Notes under the pieces: generated by a model
What the model was told of the DNA's origin: nothing
Seen by the model: the letters and a program-made list of their open reading frames with translations, nothing else
The model's database searches: none
Part shown: piece after piece, positions 13,901 to 28,900 of the stretch
Layout of the letters: the number at the start of each line of letters is the position of its first letter
Numbering within the stretch: position 1 is the stretch's first letter
DNA from: Pieris napi
Taxonomy: Eukaryota > Arthropoda > Insecta > Lepidoptera > Pieridae
DNA: 64,000 nt
Reading direction: 5' to 3'
NCBI RefSeq assembly: GCF_905475465.1
Contig: NC_062236.1
Coordinates: forward strand, 2,428,001 to 2,492,000
Program-made: the position numbers and the translations under genes

Positions 13901-16900
13901 TAAAGATTTTTTTTCTTCTTTTGGGCCCCAAATCATAGAGTTACATTCCAAGTGACTTACAATGCCATTATGGATTTTATATTTGAATGTGAATTCTTTT
14001 GCTATACGCAAAATAAACCCTAAATTTTTATAAACTTTTTGCAAATTCTTTTTATGTTATCCCGAAAATACGTTTAAAAGAAGCCCCAGGACTTAGAATG
14101 TTTGTTTTACCTAACTGTAAGTAACTTGGCTATAGTGACCGGAGACAAAATGGTTAAATTTGATGCGTTCAACTTATGGTGTCTATCCGGAGTTACGACT
14201 GGTAATATAGGGTTTAAGGATACATATTGTGTTTTTTACATTCTTCATTTCACGTCTCTTATATCATTTTACAGCGATATTTTTTACAAAGAAGATAAAT
14301 AAAAATAGCCTGTACTCGATTACCATAATAAGGATTACATTAAGTGTTATATTTAATATTAGTACGACCTTCGACGGAGTGAAAGTGAAGTGCCAAATGC
14401 TTCCAATCATTCCCCGCTATCTCTTTTCATCTTTCCAGGGTTTTGGTGGGTGCCTCTCTCTTTTCTTCCCACTGGGCCATTTCAAGTTAGAGTATTTTTG
14501 ACCCATCCGTCACCACAAACGCCGGCAATATGACCGCTATTTCCACATTAACTTTTTTGAGTGGTACACCACGTCTGTTATGTTATCTATTATTTTGGCC
14601 GGCCCCTGTCAAATATACCTTCGATATTTTATATTAATACATACACGCTTATGATTATTGATTGTTCAATTACCAACAAGAGTGTGCAATGAAACTATCC
14701 CCCTTTATACATAAAAACATAAATCAGTGTAATTATACCATTATAATTTCTTCAACTCTTCCTGACAAATCGTGTTTACGCTATGATGAAAAGAGATGAG
14801 TACTTTGTTAAAAATGTTCTATTAGGCTTTCTATAACGAGTGGAATAGTTCAAATTACACACGTAGTAAATTAACCAATTGTATGTAGGTAGGTAAGTGT
14901 TTGGTGTTTAAATTTGTTTTAATTTTCTATTTATAAATTTCTTATTATAATTATTATTATTAATGTATAGCATCAATATATTTACACACAAATATACAGT
15001 ATTTACAATATTATTAAGCTATATAATAATAATTAAGAATTGATGAGGAAATGCTGCCAGCATTTCGTCGCTGTATTGCGAAACTTATTCGTTGAGCGAG
15101 GAAAAAGCGTTTATTATTACTATTTAGGTTAAGAATATTTACAATACTGTATCTTTTTGTTGGAAATAAATGATAATTTTATTCATTAACCTATCAATCT
15201 TATATAATACAGTGAACTTATAAATACCTATGTATACTTATATAGTCACATCTAATCTTCGCGTTTTTACTCTCATCACCTTTGGGTGGTGGTTTCTATT
15301 GATTTATTATATTAAACACCGTAGACAATTTATCAAAGTCTATAAAATATATTGAAACACTCCATCACATATCACTTATAACACCGCTGTCAAACTGTCT
15401 TTCGCGTAGTTTGACAAGTTTTATAACGTAGTTAACGTTCAGCCATCCCTAGCTTTATTGGTTTACGAACAGCGGAAATGGGAAAATCTTAAGTTTTTGA
15501 AAGAAAGAATTACGATTATTGCACACTATCTACTAATTTATAGAAGAATAAAAAGTGTATTGCTCTCATAGACAACTTCGTATTAAATTTTATTACGTTA
15601 AATTTTATATTATATCATACTTTTTTTATACAGAGCAAACAGACAGAAGGCTGATGTACCCCCGCCCATGGACACTCTAAAGCTAAAGGCTTGCCGGCCT
15701 TTTAAGAATTGGTACGCTTCTTTCTTGAAGGATCCTAAGTCGAATTGGTCCGGAAATACTTAGGTTATTAGCTGGTTCCACATAGTGTTGGTGCGCGGCA
15801 AAAACTTCCTTAAAAACGGTCAGTTGTGGAACGACGGACGTCGAGGTGATACTGGTGTAATTTCGTATTCTGCCTTGACGTCCGAAGATGAACCTCAGCT
15901 GCAAGTATTAATCCGAACAACTCCTCTGAACATTCTCCATGGTAAATGCGGTAGAAGATGCAGAACAGACCCAATATCTCTACGTAAAGTTCCTTGCTAA
16001 GCTGTCGAGACGTATTGCTAGTCTCGATAGTGGTATGAAGTACCTGTAACCTTTAGGACCAGGTTGCGATGGCAAAATATTCTATAGGAGGTTACAACAG
16101 ACAAATTGGATTTGACATATGAGAGTGATGCTTAGCGCTAAGTCGGGAATGAATGTTAAGAGTGGTAACAATTTATTATATACTTCTTTTTATGATGTAA
16201 TGGTCAGTCTACGTTTCTTTCGTTGTTTATGAAAATACATTTTTAATATAAAATATGTAAAATGCGAACGAAATTATTATCACACAAAGTAACTCGTAGG
16301 AGTTGAAATCATTCAATATTTACAATTTCAATAAATTTTTCACAGAAATAAATTTCGTCTAGACATTAAATACTGCGTCTTTGAAATTATATATTAGAAA
16401 ATCTTTCACATATTTCGATTAAAAAAATTAAATTATTTTATTTATTATTAGCGTTAAAGGTACACCACTGCCACTGGGACCAAACTTTTTAAATTTGTTT
16501 TGATTTTCATTTTATTTATTTTTAATTCTTTTTATTATTACTTTGTAGGTTGAGAAAATTGTAAATACTATATAAATTAATTATTAATGAAGATTTTCGA
16601 TTATGTTTGTAATATTGGTAGAATAATGAAGATATATAGCGTATCAAAAAGCTTTGTCTAAAGTTTCTGCCTTTTTTCTCAGTTTATTTTATAATTTACA
16701 TGATATGATGAGCCGTCTTGACCTAACGCTATTTTGGTTATTAGGAAGATAAAGTCGAGAGCGCGCTAAGAAAGATATTTGCCAAAAAATGTATTGGATT
16801 TTGACATACAATAAAAATCATTTGACAGCCTAAATTAGCACGCACACTACTATCTTATAGTTATACATAATAGGACATATTTTTCTTCAACTGTCCAAAA

Positions 16901-19900
16901 AAATTAATGAATTAGTTTAATGTGGTTTTCTTTTTTAATTTTGAATTTTGTTTTGCTTAATATCTACCCGCTCACCGTCTACAATATAAAAATACGCAGT
17001 GTTAGTTATGCTTCTGAGACCACATTTGCACCCACACACTTGATCATTCACTAACATACACCCACACAATCAATCATGCACTCAGGCGTGTTGATAACAG
17101 TTGAAAAATAAAAAAAAACAAAAATAAATAAAATAAAAGATGTAAAATATATAATAAAGCTGGGAACCCTGACACCGGTATTTTTTTACTTAAAAGGGTT
17201 CCCAAATCTTACACATAATGCATATGTACTTGTAATGTATAAACACATTTTAATTTTTTAATTAATTAATAATAAACCAGCGTCATGGTACCTATTTCTT
17301 GAAAATAATTATGTATTAGAATGTGGCTTATTTATAAGTTTATTTGTATTAGATGGGATATACCACAACCAACGCACTCGAAAAGCATGCGAAGCGTCGG
17401 CACAGTTTTATAATTGTATTTTTTTAAATCTTGTCATAAATTAAACTTGTACCATAAACAAGATAGCCTGCAGGTTATAATTATAAAACTTTGTTATAAA
17501 TAACATTATTGTTATTATTCTGTTACAGTTAAGTTACTGCGGTCAAGACTGTAAAAAAATCCCACCAGCTTTATGGAACATGTATGGTGCCAAAGTCAAC
17601 TATTTAGACTTAAGGTATATATAATATTTGCTTTTAATCATCAAAGTATAAAGAGGAAACGATTTGTCCAAATAAATATAAATATGTATACAGTCCACTA
17701 CTCTTTGTTATTAAAGTGTCATACGATGTCACACACTACAGTGAAATACTTTTACGTTGGACTATTCCGTGTTTAAAGTGAGTGTGAGTATTCGGATAAT
17801 TACGAACTATGCTCATAGTCATAGTATGCGATGAAGGGTCTTTGAGAATGTGTAGGCGGAAACACATTATTAAAACGCCACACGACCCGACGAAACACGA
17901 CGCGTGTTGACGAGAATCAAATTGTACTATTTTCTATGACTAGAATCACACTTTGAACATCCGACGCGACTCTAGACGAGCACACACCACCTGATCATGG
18001 CCTTCCAGATCGATGTGTTGTCAATGGAGGCCACACGACGCGACCCAACGCGACGCCTCGCGCGTATTGTGCTTCTTGACAACACCAAACGCCACGCGTC
18101 AGTCGTTCGAGTTTTTCGCACGAATGTCACATACACACATTATGACATCAGAAGAATAAAATACAGAAATAAAAGTTGATACTGAACAGCCGCAAAATGA
18201 AAAGTACAGTTTGAAAGGATTTAATGACAATTTTGTTCATATACATATAGTATCTGATATTTACCCAAAATATGCATCAAATCTTCTTCAAAATCTTCAT
18301 TTGACTCGTTATTTATTAAATCCATAGCACAATTAGCATATGACTATACACCTTCACTATTTTCAGCTAAATGGATTCCTAAAAGCGTGTCGTGGTGTGT
18401 TGGTAATGTGCACGATGCACATCGGGTGTCGACACTTTTACTAAGGTGTTTCCGCCTTAATACGTAACTAGCGATCTCGCCAAATGTTCAGAGTTTCCAT
18501 TTTAATAATAATATCATAAAATAACGAAATATACAGGTCTTAAAAATGAAATTAAAAGGTGGACTTTTATCAAAGTTTTAGTATATATGAATGGTACAAT
18601 TTTGTTCTTCACTTCTTTTAATATCCGCAGCGAAACTTCGTAAGACAACTCCACATTGAAATCGAGAATGCAATCGCTATTCAAAGTTACGTGCTTTATG
18701 TTTCGTGAGAATGATAAGTTTGGAAAATCTGTACAAAAATTTTCTTAAAAGCAAAATGAGGTGAATAGTACTTTAAGAAATCGGGTTAATGTTTATTGAA
18801 TAAAAATTAGCCGGTTTTAAAGGCGATAATCAGACTCTTATCCTCTTATCAAAGCACTATACCTAATCCTGAAATAGCTACTAAATGTTCTGTTCTTATC
18901 GCTCTAGTGTAAATACACTTAAATGTCCAAGACTATTGAAGATTCCATTGTCATTTTCCTAATACATAGTTTAATAATAATAATTAAGTTTATTTTCAAT
19001 CATTACAATTCAATTAGCGGATCCGACAGACGTTGTCCTGTTACATACAAAAAATCTTATATAAATCATTCACGACTCCACACACAAACAAATCATAACA
19101 ACACAGAAGATTTATATATATACCAACTGTTTATTTGCTGTATACATAAATAACCTAGATACCGACTGCAGCGCCATCTGCCGGGCTGATTTGTGAATCT
19201 AAACCATCCAGGCGCCACCCAAACGCATACAAAAAACTTCATTCAAATCGGTCCAGCCGTTTAAGAGGAGTTCAGTGACATACGTACAGTAGTATTCTAC
19301 ATATAAAGATAAACAGTTTTCTTGTTATTCGTTATCCTAACTTCCTTCAGTAAGTACCATTGATAGGAACCCCTTCACAGCCGTCTCCAGCTTTTTCCAA
19401 CTTCTCTACCCAAATCTTTCTTTCTCCATTCGCTTCCTGCTAACGCTTCTATATCTTCTATTCACCTTTTAATAACTATTAGTATAGATATTTTTAATAG
19501 TACATTTGGTTTCAGTTACAACAGTATAGAAACATTGAAGGGGCTGGAAAAATTCACAAGACTAGAAGAACTCATTCTGGACAATAACAAACTAGCCGAT
19601 ACAGTTAACTTTCCCTTCCTGCCATTCTTGAAGACACTGTCTTTGAACAATAATGAGGTAATTAATAATGTCTTAAAGCAATACTAAAAGTTTGAACCAA
19701 AGGGGAATGGGGCAGACACAGATCGGCCTTTTTTGACAATGTCATAGAAGACTGATCAAATCCAATTCTGGTCCAAGACGTTTATTTTTATTTCTTAATT
19801 AAAACTTCGTTACATCTTATATATATAAAAGAAGTGTTAGTTACACTTTTTATCCTTCGTGAGCTGATTTGGGTGAAAATTAGTGACATAAAACGCAATA

Positions 19901-22900
19901 AACAGAATTACGAAATATTTAACAGTCAAAATATCAGTCTAGCCGTTTATTTGTTAAAAATGCTATAACTAAACGCAACTGACAGCTAAACGTAATGTTA
20001 TCAGTGGAAGTGCATAATTAATTTAACAAATCAATATTACAAATAACAATGAAAAATTATACAATCAACCTAAATTCAAAAAAATTTTTTTTATTAAATT
20101 TAAGGTTCATGAATCACAATTCAAAAATCAATGCAAAAAGCTAAAAATAAATATGCATTTTAAACAAATTGTCCAACTGTTCATTAATTAATTAATTAAA
20201 ACATAAGCAAAAAACAGATATTTAAAATAACATAAAATTTACCAAGTGCTTTGATGTAAGAAACGCTTATATTAATTGCATACATAGAATCTAAATTTAT
20301 GAACGTTAAATTAAAAGTATAGATTGCAATTGTGTGCTAAGAAACGAAGTATTTGCAATTTTAAATAGTTAATTCGCGTGTTAAAACTTATGTAATGGTT
20401 TAGAAAGTTTTCTATTACTGGTTCACGTCATGTAATGATTTATGTCTTATAAACGTTATAAATAAAACATTTTGATGGATATAAACGCGAATTTATATAC
20501 ATATTTAAATAACTCGACATATCGCGTCTATAATTTAAAAAAAATACCAGTAGCGCATGTTCTTGGGCTCGGATATGTTTTGTCATCATTTGTTTTTTTC
20601 TAATAGGCAAGTAGGTGATCAGCCTTCTGTTCACACACGACTTTTTCTGTCTAATAAGGCATGCCGGTTTCCTCACGATGTTTTCCTTATTATTATTTTA
20701 TTATTGAGATTACGAGACTTATTCTAATATGAAATACTTCCCTGTCAACTTAACTTACTCTCGTTGTCTAAGATTGTAAAAAAAATAAAAATAAGAAGGT
20801 TTATTTATAACTTAAATATACATATATACATACTAGCAGACCGGCCAAGCGTCGCTGTGGCTAAGGTTTTAGTTATATTACATATTAGTAACCTATTCAA
20901 GGGAAACGGTAGGAGAACACCAGTCATGAGGCTTTTTTGGTGGTAATGCCATTAAATTGTTGCTTATTTGAAACGTTGGTACTTTCAACACAAGCACAAG
21001 CTGGTGGTGCTATTAATAAATAAATGGTACCAAAATTAGTCATATTGCGCAACCCTATTCCAGCTCTATTAAGAGTCCTTTAAGAAAAGAGCGTAATTAT
21101 TCTTAAGAGGTCGGCAACGCACTTGCTAGCCCTCTGGCAATGTTTGTATCTATAAACAGCGGTATCTTCATCTTAACATCAGGCGAGGCGGCCGCCCGTT
21201 TGCACTCGGATATATTTAAAAAAAAATGATGAACCCGAGGATCTCCTACCTGGGTCTGCTCTTGGGAAGAAATTATCGTAATATATTGCATATAAACACA
21301 TAAAAAATATAGTGAATTGAAAGTTAAATTAAAAGACCATATCATTCGCACAATAACTTGTCAATACATATAATTCTTAGTCGGTCCAATCTATGGAAAT
21401 CTGACAGGATCGTTAGTGTACTTACGTACACATCAAAGGTTGAAACGCTTTCAAAATCTTTTTAATATTTTAATTTTTCTTTGAACATCGGATAGCGTTG
21501 TTATTTTCGGAAGATTGAAAATAACAACGCTAAAACTTTAGAGTTTGTTCATTATTTAATTTTTTACAGATAACAAATCTAGAGGATCTAGTCAACAAGT
21601 TGTGTGATGCATTTCCGGAGCTGACATACCTCAGTCTACTAAGCAATAAAGCCTGCCCAAACCAGCTCTCAGATCTGGAGAAAGACGAGTCAGACTACCA
21701 AAGATACAGGTAAAATATCATATGTTATCTACAGTGTAAAATTACATATAATAAAAAACAATTACACTAAAAATATAGCCAGAGATGGATTACATAATAT
21801 TTACCTACAAAAAGGTTCAAAAATTTACAAAAGGGAACAAACAATAAAAAATATTCAATACATTTAACTAAGTGATTACCGCCGCCCGTTGCCTTATAAC
21901 TTTTGTAACCTGCTCTTTTATTTTTGAATAAGGTAATAAAGTATAAATAAATAAATAAATAAGTGATACCTAATTTGGCTGTGTTGTGTGGTGTAAAAGT
22001 AAGGGTAAGTACGTGAAGGTGTTTGTGCTCATGATGCAGGTGATTGCACTATGGATATTCTTAGTACTCCTTTTATTTTACGCGATAGCTTAAACAAGTC
22101 AAGACTTAAATATTGGTCGTTGTATGTCAGGGCTGCGCGATACAAAACTGTGTTTTTTGCATAGTTAGTGTTGATGCGAGGAATATGAAACAAAGCACAA
22201 CTACGAGTCTGGTAGGCTGGAGTGAGCTGCAATTAATTTTATTGGAGATGATGTCATGTAGTAGCAATAAATAGTATTGTTTACGTCGAGAGTCTAAAGT
22301 ATCAATTATAAAATGTTCACACGCGTCTTTATATGTATTAAACTTATTATAGGGCTTATAGGAGATTTTATTGGAGAGGAAATTTTATAAAGTTTATTCC
22401 TCTATTTTTATAATTATTAGATTTTCATTGTGCCCAATTAATACATGCTCTACGGTCGCAAACATAGTGAAGAAACCGGCATATCTGAAAAATCTACATG
22501 TGTCAGGCATAGAAGGCTAATCACCTATTTGTCTATAGAAATAAACTCCATATAGAATAGCGCTACGGGATCAATGAATCTACTAATCAAATCCTTAATC
22601 GATTCTACTAAGTCTCCTATTGGTAACATCGTATTGATGTCGCAGCCAACTATTTCTGGTAACTTTATTGTATGCTTTTTTTATCTTGTATATTTTTTTT
22701 GTAACACTTTTTACTTCAATTGTCACACATTTTAGATGGATGATTTTGTAAAATATGCCGTAGATTGAGTACTATGTATGATGTGGTAAACTTTAATAAA
22801 TAAATTAGCTTAATGAGCCGTTCAATTAACAGCCTAGCCTCTTTACTAAACAGTGCCGTGTAACTAGCAGCCTGAATTATATTCAGCCGTAGCATTTGTA

Positions 22901-25900
22901 ACAACATTTAATAAACTGGATGGCTAATGCTTAGTCAATACGTACGATCATGTTACAGAAATAAAAATGCTGAAATATCTGACATAAGAAATTCTTTATT
23001 TAATATATTTAAAACGTATCTTATTAGTGTTTATACGCTTACTCTTACTACATTCTTCCGTATAACTTTTCATTAAACTTTAGAAAACATCGCAGACGCT
23101 TTATTGACAGTTGGAGTAGGTGGTAAAAAGTGAATTGAATAGGATAGGCAAGTAATGTAATGTCATCGATTCATTCGCCTAGCTGTTTCATCAAATGGCT
23201 GAATATCATTCAGGCCGCTTGTTAAACGGTACTGTTTAGTAAAGAGACTGTTAATTGAAGGGCTAATTAAGCTAGTTGGCTGCTACATCGGTAAATGGAT
23301 TATCCAACACAAAAGATTTTATACACAAGATATCCTGAGGTAATCTCGTTCAAAGAAACTCTAAAGCTTAATATAGGTAGCTATAAGTTAGTATAAATAT
23401 TTAATGCGTAAAAAGCTTTTAAATCTTTTGTCAGATGCGCGATGTTATCTAAAATTACTGATCCTATTTGGGACTTTCGTAATTCATGACAAAGAAAATA
23501 TATATTAGAATCTGATAATCTTCGGTCTCAGACTTGAAAGGTCAAATCTTTAAACAAAATATTATTTATAGATCTCTATAATGTGATCTTTATCTTGTTA
23601 CTCTCTATTTAAGAGAAGTAGGTTAAGATTTTAACGAACTACATCAAAGTCAAATCATTTATTTCAATTAGGCCTATTTAACTCTCACTGCCAAAAGGTA
23701 GTTTCATATGGAGAAGAATGGGCAAGAAACTCCATACTTACTCTTTTAAAATAGTTTTTACAATATTTTGCATACATTGATTTGATAATTATAGAATAAA
23801 AAATCATATATTTTTATTGTGATATAAAAAACAATGCATCAGCAGCTTATTATGTAGATACATGGTGTTCTCATATTTACAAATATTGTACCTATAAATT
23901 TTACATTATTCTTTATAAAAAAATAAATAATTAAAATACAGTCAAACAGTGTCACGTCTACGTGGTTTTCGTTTTCAAAAAAAAGTGCGTGCGTACAAAG
24001 TACACTGTCAGAAGTAAAACTTCTTTGGCAAACTAATTTTTAAGTCTTGTTCATATTTATAAAAATCTAAAACTTAGATGGAGAGAAAAGGAAGATATGT
24101 TTGGAATTTAACTGTCATAAAAATATTAAGTGTCGAAAATGAATACAAATAATATATGTCATTTTTTAAATTTATTTCTTCGATAATAAAAACACGTGGC
24201 ATTTTAAATTACAATTCGTCATTTGAGATTTTAATAAAACATAAAATACTAATATTTCATAAATTCTCTTTATGAAATTTTGTTTTTAAAAATAATATTT
24301 CTATAAGGTAATTTTTTGGATGGGATTCATAATCTCGTTTTTGACACATCGGAGACTTGTATTTTAGGGTGTGTGTGTGGATCTTCGCTTTTAATATATA
24401 ACTTTAATGGTTAATCAATACCAAAATAATTTGCTAATATTATACTTAAATTGAATATTAGCAAATCATCGTCGTCGATCAATGTCGTGAATTAAATAGA
24501 TGAGCCGTTCACATTTATAGCTCTACTAGGTGCCCCCGCGAACTTCGTTTTCATTAATATGATTTTACTTCCCTACCTACCCTACCTGCCTCTCTTTTTA
24601 GTACATACCAACATGGAACATTTTGCTATGCTACCCCAAAGACTGTTCATTTTTCTATAATGTAAACTTATTAGGTTTTTCTGTGCATTTTTCTCAATAT
24701 TAACCTCGAGAGTTCAAGTCATAAGATTTTAATTAACAAATAATAAATAGAGGTTAATCGTAGAGTAATGAAAATTAAGGGTTGTATGTAGTTACGCTGT
24801 ATCATTAAAAAATAAAAACAAAAAATTGTATCTAAGAAATTAAAATTTAGGGCTGGACCACCCATAACATTTAGGGGTTTGAAAGATCATAGATAGTAGC
24901 CGATCTGACTCCGGTGCCGGCTGACTAAATATGCATAAAAAATTTCATAAGAATCAGTCCAGCCGTTTCGGAGGAGTATGGGAATCATTATTAATATCAT
25001 TAAAACTTAACGCTTAGTAGTCATTAAGATGAATTAGTTCACGTTAAAGAGAATTTGCTTCAAATAGATCTAAGTAAGGGCGGGTGTTCAGTAATAAGTG
25101 CGCGACTTAAAACCTGAGGTCGTACGTTCAAATCACGCATGTGTACCTGTGGGTTTTTATTTCCATATGCAATTAACACAGTGTAGGAAAACATTGTGAG
25201 GAAACTAAGCTTAGATGGTTGTGGGTCTGCTGGTAAAAACTAATAACAGAACCATTATAAATCAAATTTTCCAAAAAACATCTACTAACTCAACAAAAAT
25301 CTCCCTAAAACTAGTTTTTAATCCGCCCAAAAATATTTATTCATATTATTAAACGTATTTTCTTTAAAAGAAAAAAAAATGTTATCTCTCATTTTTTTTC
25401 TTTGATTATTGTTATTTTGTGTGGTTTTTGGTGGCAATAAACGTTATGTCTTTCTAAATCCAAGGACAAGGGCGTCATTAGTTTTTTTTTAATTAATATA
25501 AAATGTCAATAAAAGATTCCTAAATCAAGGTCGAGAAGATTTGGCAAGATTGTTCGCTACTTCTTTATTTAGCTAAGAATTTTGGAGTTGCATTACACAT
25601 TAATAGTTAATTCATTTACATTGTCACAGTTGTGAATGGTTGAACCCTGTCAATTTCACATAAAGACGCCGTGACTCTGCATAAATTACGAGTACAAATT
25701 ATAATTATATTTTAAATATAAGTGTGATGCCATCTCAGAAATGTGCTAGCTCGCGTTTTTAAATTGAAAATTCATGAAATACGTTCTTGGGCGGACGTAA
25801 TTTTAAATTTCACTTCATATTTTCCGCTTATTTTTGAAAATGAGTTTAATTTGTGCAAATGTGATAGACTTTTGCAGGTGCGATTAGTATCACCTCGAAT

Positions 25901-28900
25901 AATATAAACTTGTCATTCTGGACGTGAAATGTTACATACCATTTAATCCAGGTCTGACAGGGTCAAGCTTAATATGTACAGGTGCTCACAGCTAAGCGGC
26001 TCCTTAAGAGGATTGTTAACCCTGGATTGATTTTGGAGCGCAAATCCAATTTAAAATGTATTTCCACCTCTAGTCAAAGAAGATTTTGCGTGAAGCCTAA
26101 AAAGAATATTTATTAGGGAATATCTTTTTAAAATTAAAATTACACATTGACACTTAAAGTTATACTATAATAATTAACCTACTTGCTAGACAATCAATAA
26201 CCGGCCAGTTATGGAATGTTAAAAGGCGTTTTAAACCGGTTTGGTAGACTTCCTATTACGAAATCACCTTATAATCATAGCACAGAGCCGCTTATTAATT
26301 TTACGAACTCAATTTCACATTATACCTACTCGTCCATTCATGGATTACATTTATATTTGATACTTTATGTGTGTATAATGTATATATATCTATCTGTGTG
26401 CCCTTTTTTGCAAAGGCCTCCTCCAAACCCCGCCATTCCTCCCGGCACGTACCATCTGCTGTTTCCTTTATATGCTCTATCCACCTTCTAAATTGTTACT
26501 GTGCAGTGTTACTGTACCTTGGGTTAAATACTTACTTTCTCCACTTTTCTGTTCCCTTTGCCATTTATATATAAATATGTAAAAACATCAGAATGGTTTT
26601 GAGTTAATAATAAAAGTAACATTGAAATTCCGTCGTAATTAATATCTTTAGTAAGTCTGTAGTTTTTTTTAAATAATTAAGGAGGCTTTACGATGGTTAT
26701 GTTGGGAACTCTTAGAATGTCCGTGGATGTTGTAATAAAAGGAATATTTAATTATGGTAGGGGAGCCCACGATGCTAAATGGGGATTTACTCGAGCGTCG
26801 TAGAGACCTATTGGGATGCAAAGCTTAGATAAAAAGAAGAAAAAAATGTTATATGATAAATTTCTTTTCATCGGTGGGGGAAGCGGCTATAGATAGTTAA
26901 ATATGTAAAAAAAAACTGTTGCATGGACATCCTCGAGCGCGTCAGATATTGATAGCATCTATGCCCTACGTATTTTTAATAATGTACGTATGTTAATCTG
27001 ATCGTTTGCATGATGCGGGTGGTTGTATTTAAGGGTTGAAAATGAAAAAAAAAAATTTTTATCGAGCGCGTCAGATTTTCTAAGGGAGTGTTAAGTGCAC
27101 CAAAAAAAAGCTCTCATTCACTAATCTGACGATTTCGATGGGACGCAAACCCACGGCCATTTTCATAATATGCAAAAAAAAATCGCAAATTTGAAATACT
27201 CAAGCGCGTCAGATTAAGATATATGTGGTTCATCTTTATGTTCTAAACGTACTGTCTCATAATCTGACGATTATCTAGAGGGATTCGCCTGATCTGACAA
27301 AAAAAATTTAGAAAAACGATTCACCGAAAGGGCCATTCCTGCAACTTCCCGCTACTTCCATTCCTGGGCGCTTAAAATTGATATTTTGAGCTCGCTGAGT
27401 TCAAAGAAATAACATGTCTATGCATTTGAGCTCTCCCAGCTCGAAAGTCTGATAGAATTTTCATAGAACCCTATTTTTGGAATTTTCAAACCGCAATAAC
27501 TTTTGAATGGATCAAGCAATTTTCACGCGGTTGGCGGCATTCGACGCAGTTTTATCATCATCATAAGTAATTTTGCAATTTTAATTGATAGAACCACAAA
27601 TTTCGGAGTAATCCCGAAAAAACACTTTTTCGGGTTTCTTTCGTTCACGATATCTCTCGAACTAATCAACCGCTTTTGACGAGCTTGGTGGCGATCGACG
27701 TGGTTTTTCAAGCTCAAAGGCGGATTAGTTTTTGAAGTTGATCAATATAGAAACCACTTTAAAAAAAATATTTCTTATTTTTTTAAGATTTTTCAAAATT
27801 TCTCAAAATCTATCGGTCCGAATCGGTTCAAATTCACAGGAAATGTAATTTTGAGGGAAATATTTAGAACGCCGTTTAGTAGATTCCGATCGGTTAAAGG
27901 AAATGTAGGCATCACGCAGCTGCACGCATTTAACTTTATCGACGATTTTTTGTTATTTCGGCTTGCGGAAATCGTCAGATTATATATTTTTCATTATTCT
28001 TGAATTATTTCCTTCAAAATAAAAAAAAAATTAGCTACGCTCGAGAATGTCGAGATGACGGTTTTTTTTACAACTTTGTTGCCCTCCCCTTTTTTCCGTC
28101 ACTCTCAAATTGTCAGATTAGTGGAATATACACTTTTTAGGATGTAATTAACTCACCCTACCTTAATCTGACGCGCTCGGGAATTTCTGATGGTCAATTT
28201 TTTTTTACTAATCTGATCCTGTCTTTTTTTTTTTTTTTTTGAAAGGGATCTCGCTGTTGGCCTTTAGGGCCTTGACAGCTCAGCTCGGGCTGTTTTGGCG
28301 AGCGTAGCTCGACCAGAATGAGCGTTTTTCCCGCGACTAGCGCAAGGGCGTCTCCTGTGAGACTCGAACCTCGGCTTGGGCCGTCACGGGGTGGTCAATC
28401 GCCTGAAGGGCAGGACGGAAACTCACTGGAGTGAGCGAAGTGCGAAATAAAGGTCCTCGCCTTCCCCGGTGAAGGCGGTTTTTAACCCTAATCTGTGTCT
28501 GAATACTTTGATTGTTATTATTTGCCGCGCGGGCGGCTTTTAATTTATTGTTTGCTACAGTAATTGGATCATCCGGATCCGTTAGTGTGTGTCGGGGCCT
28601 CCTATGACATTTTTTAGCCGGCGGGAAAGGATAATAGTTGATGCTTTTACGCACCAAAGGGTTGGGATGGTGTTTAGCCTTGTCGAAGTGGCGTGCGGAC
28701 GCCAACTTCATCCATTGGGCTATGGTAGGGACTGATCCTGTCTCCTTCACGGGCGGCCTTATATATGGGCCTCATATTTTGTGGAGGTACTTAACCGGGT
28801 ACAAGGTATCCCCCTATATATTAATCTGCCGCGCTTTAGTAAATCCCGAAATCCCCTCTTGGGCTCCCCTACCATTAATATCGGGTGTTTTTTTTAGAGG

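Noticed and set aside
26216..26574. two overlapping frames of 91 and 67 codons
   Set aside because: They overlap a minus-strand LINE remnant (WRGLEEAF) and have no content of their own.
28337..28750. 137-codon minus-strand open frame resembling a basic protein
   Set aside because: It overlaps the tRNA-like head and crosses the 12-bp target duplication of a SINE, so it spans unrelated sequences; chance frame in GC-richer DNA.
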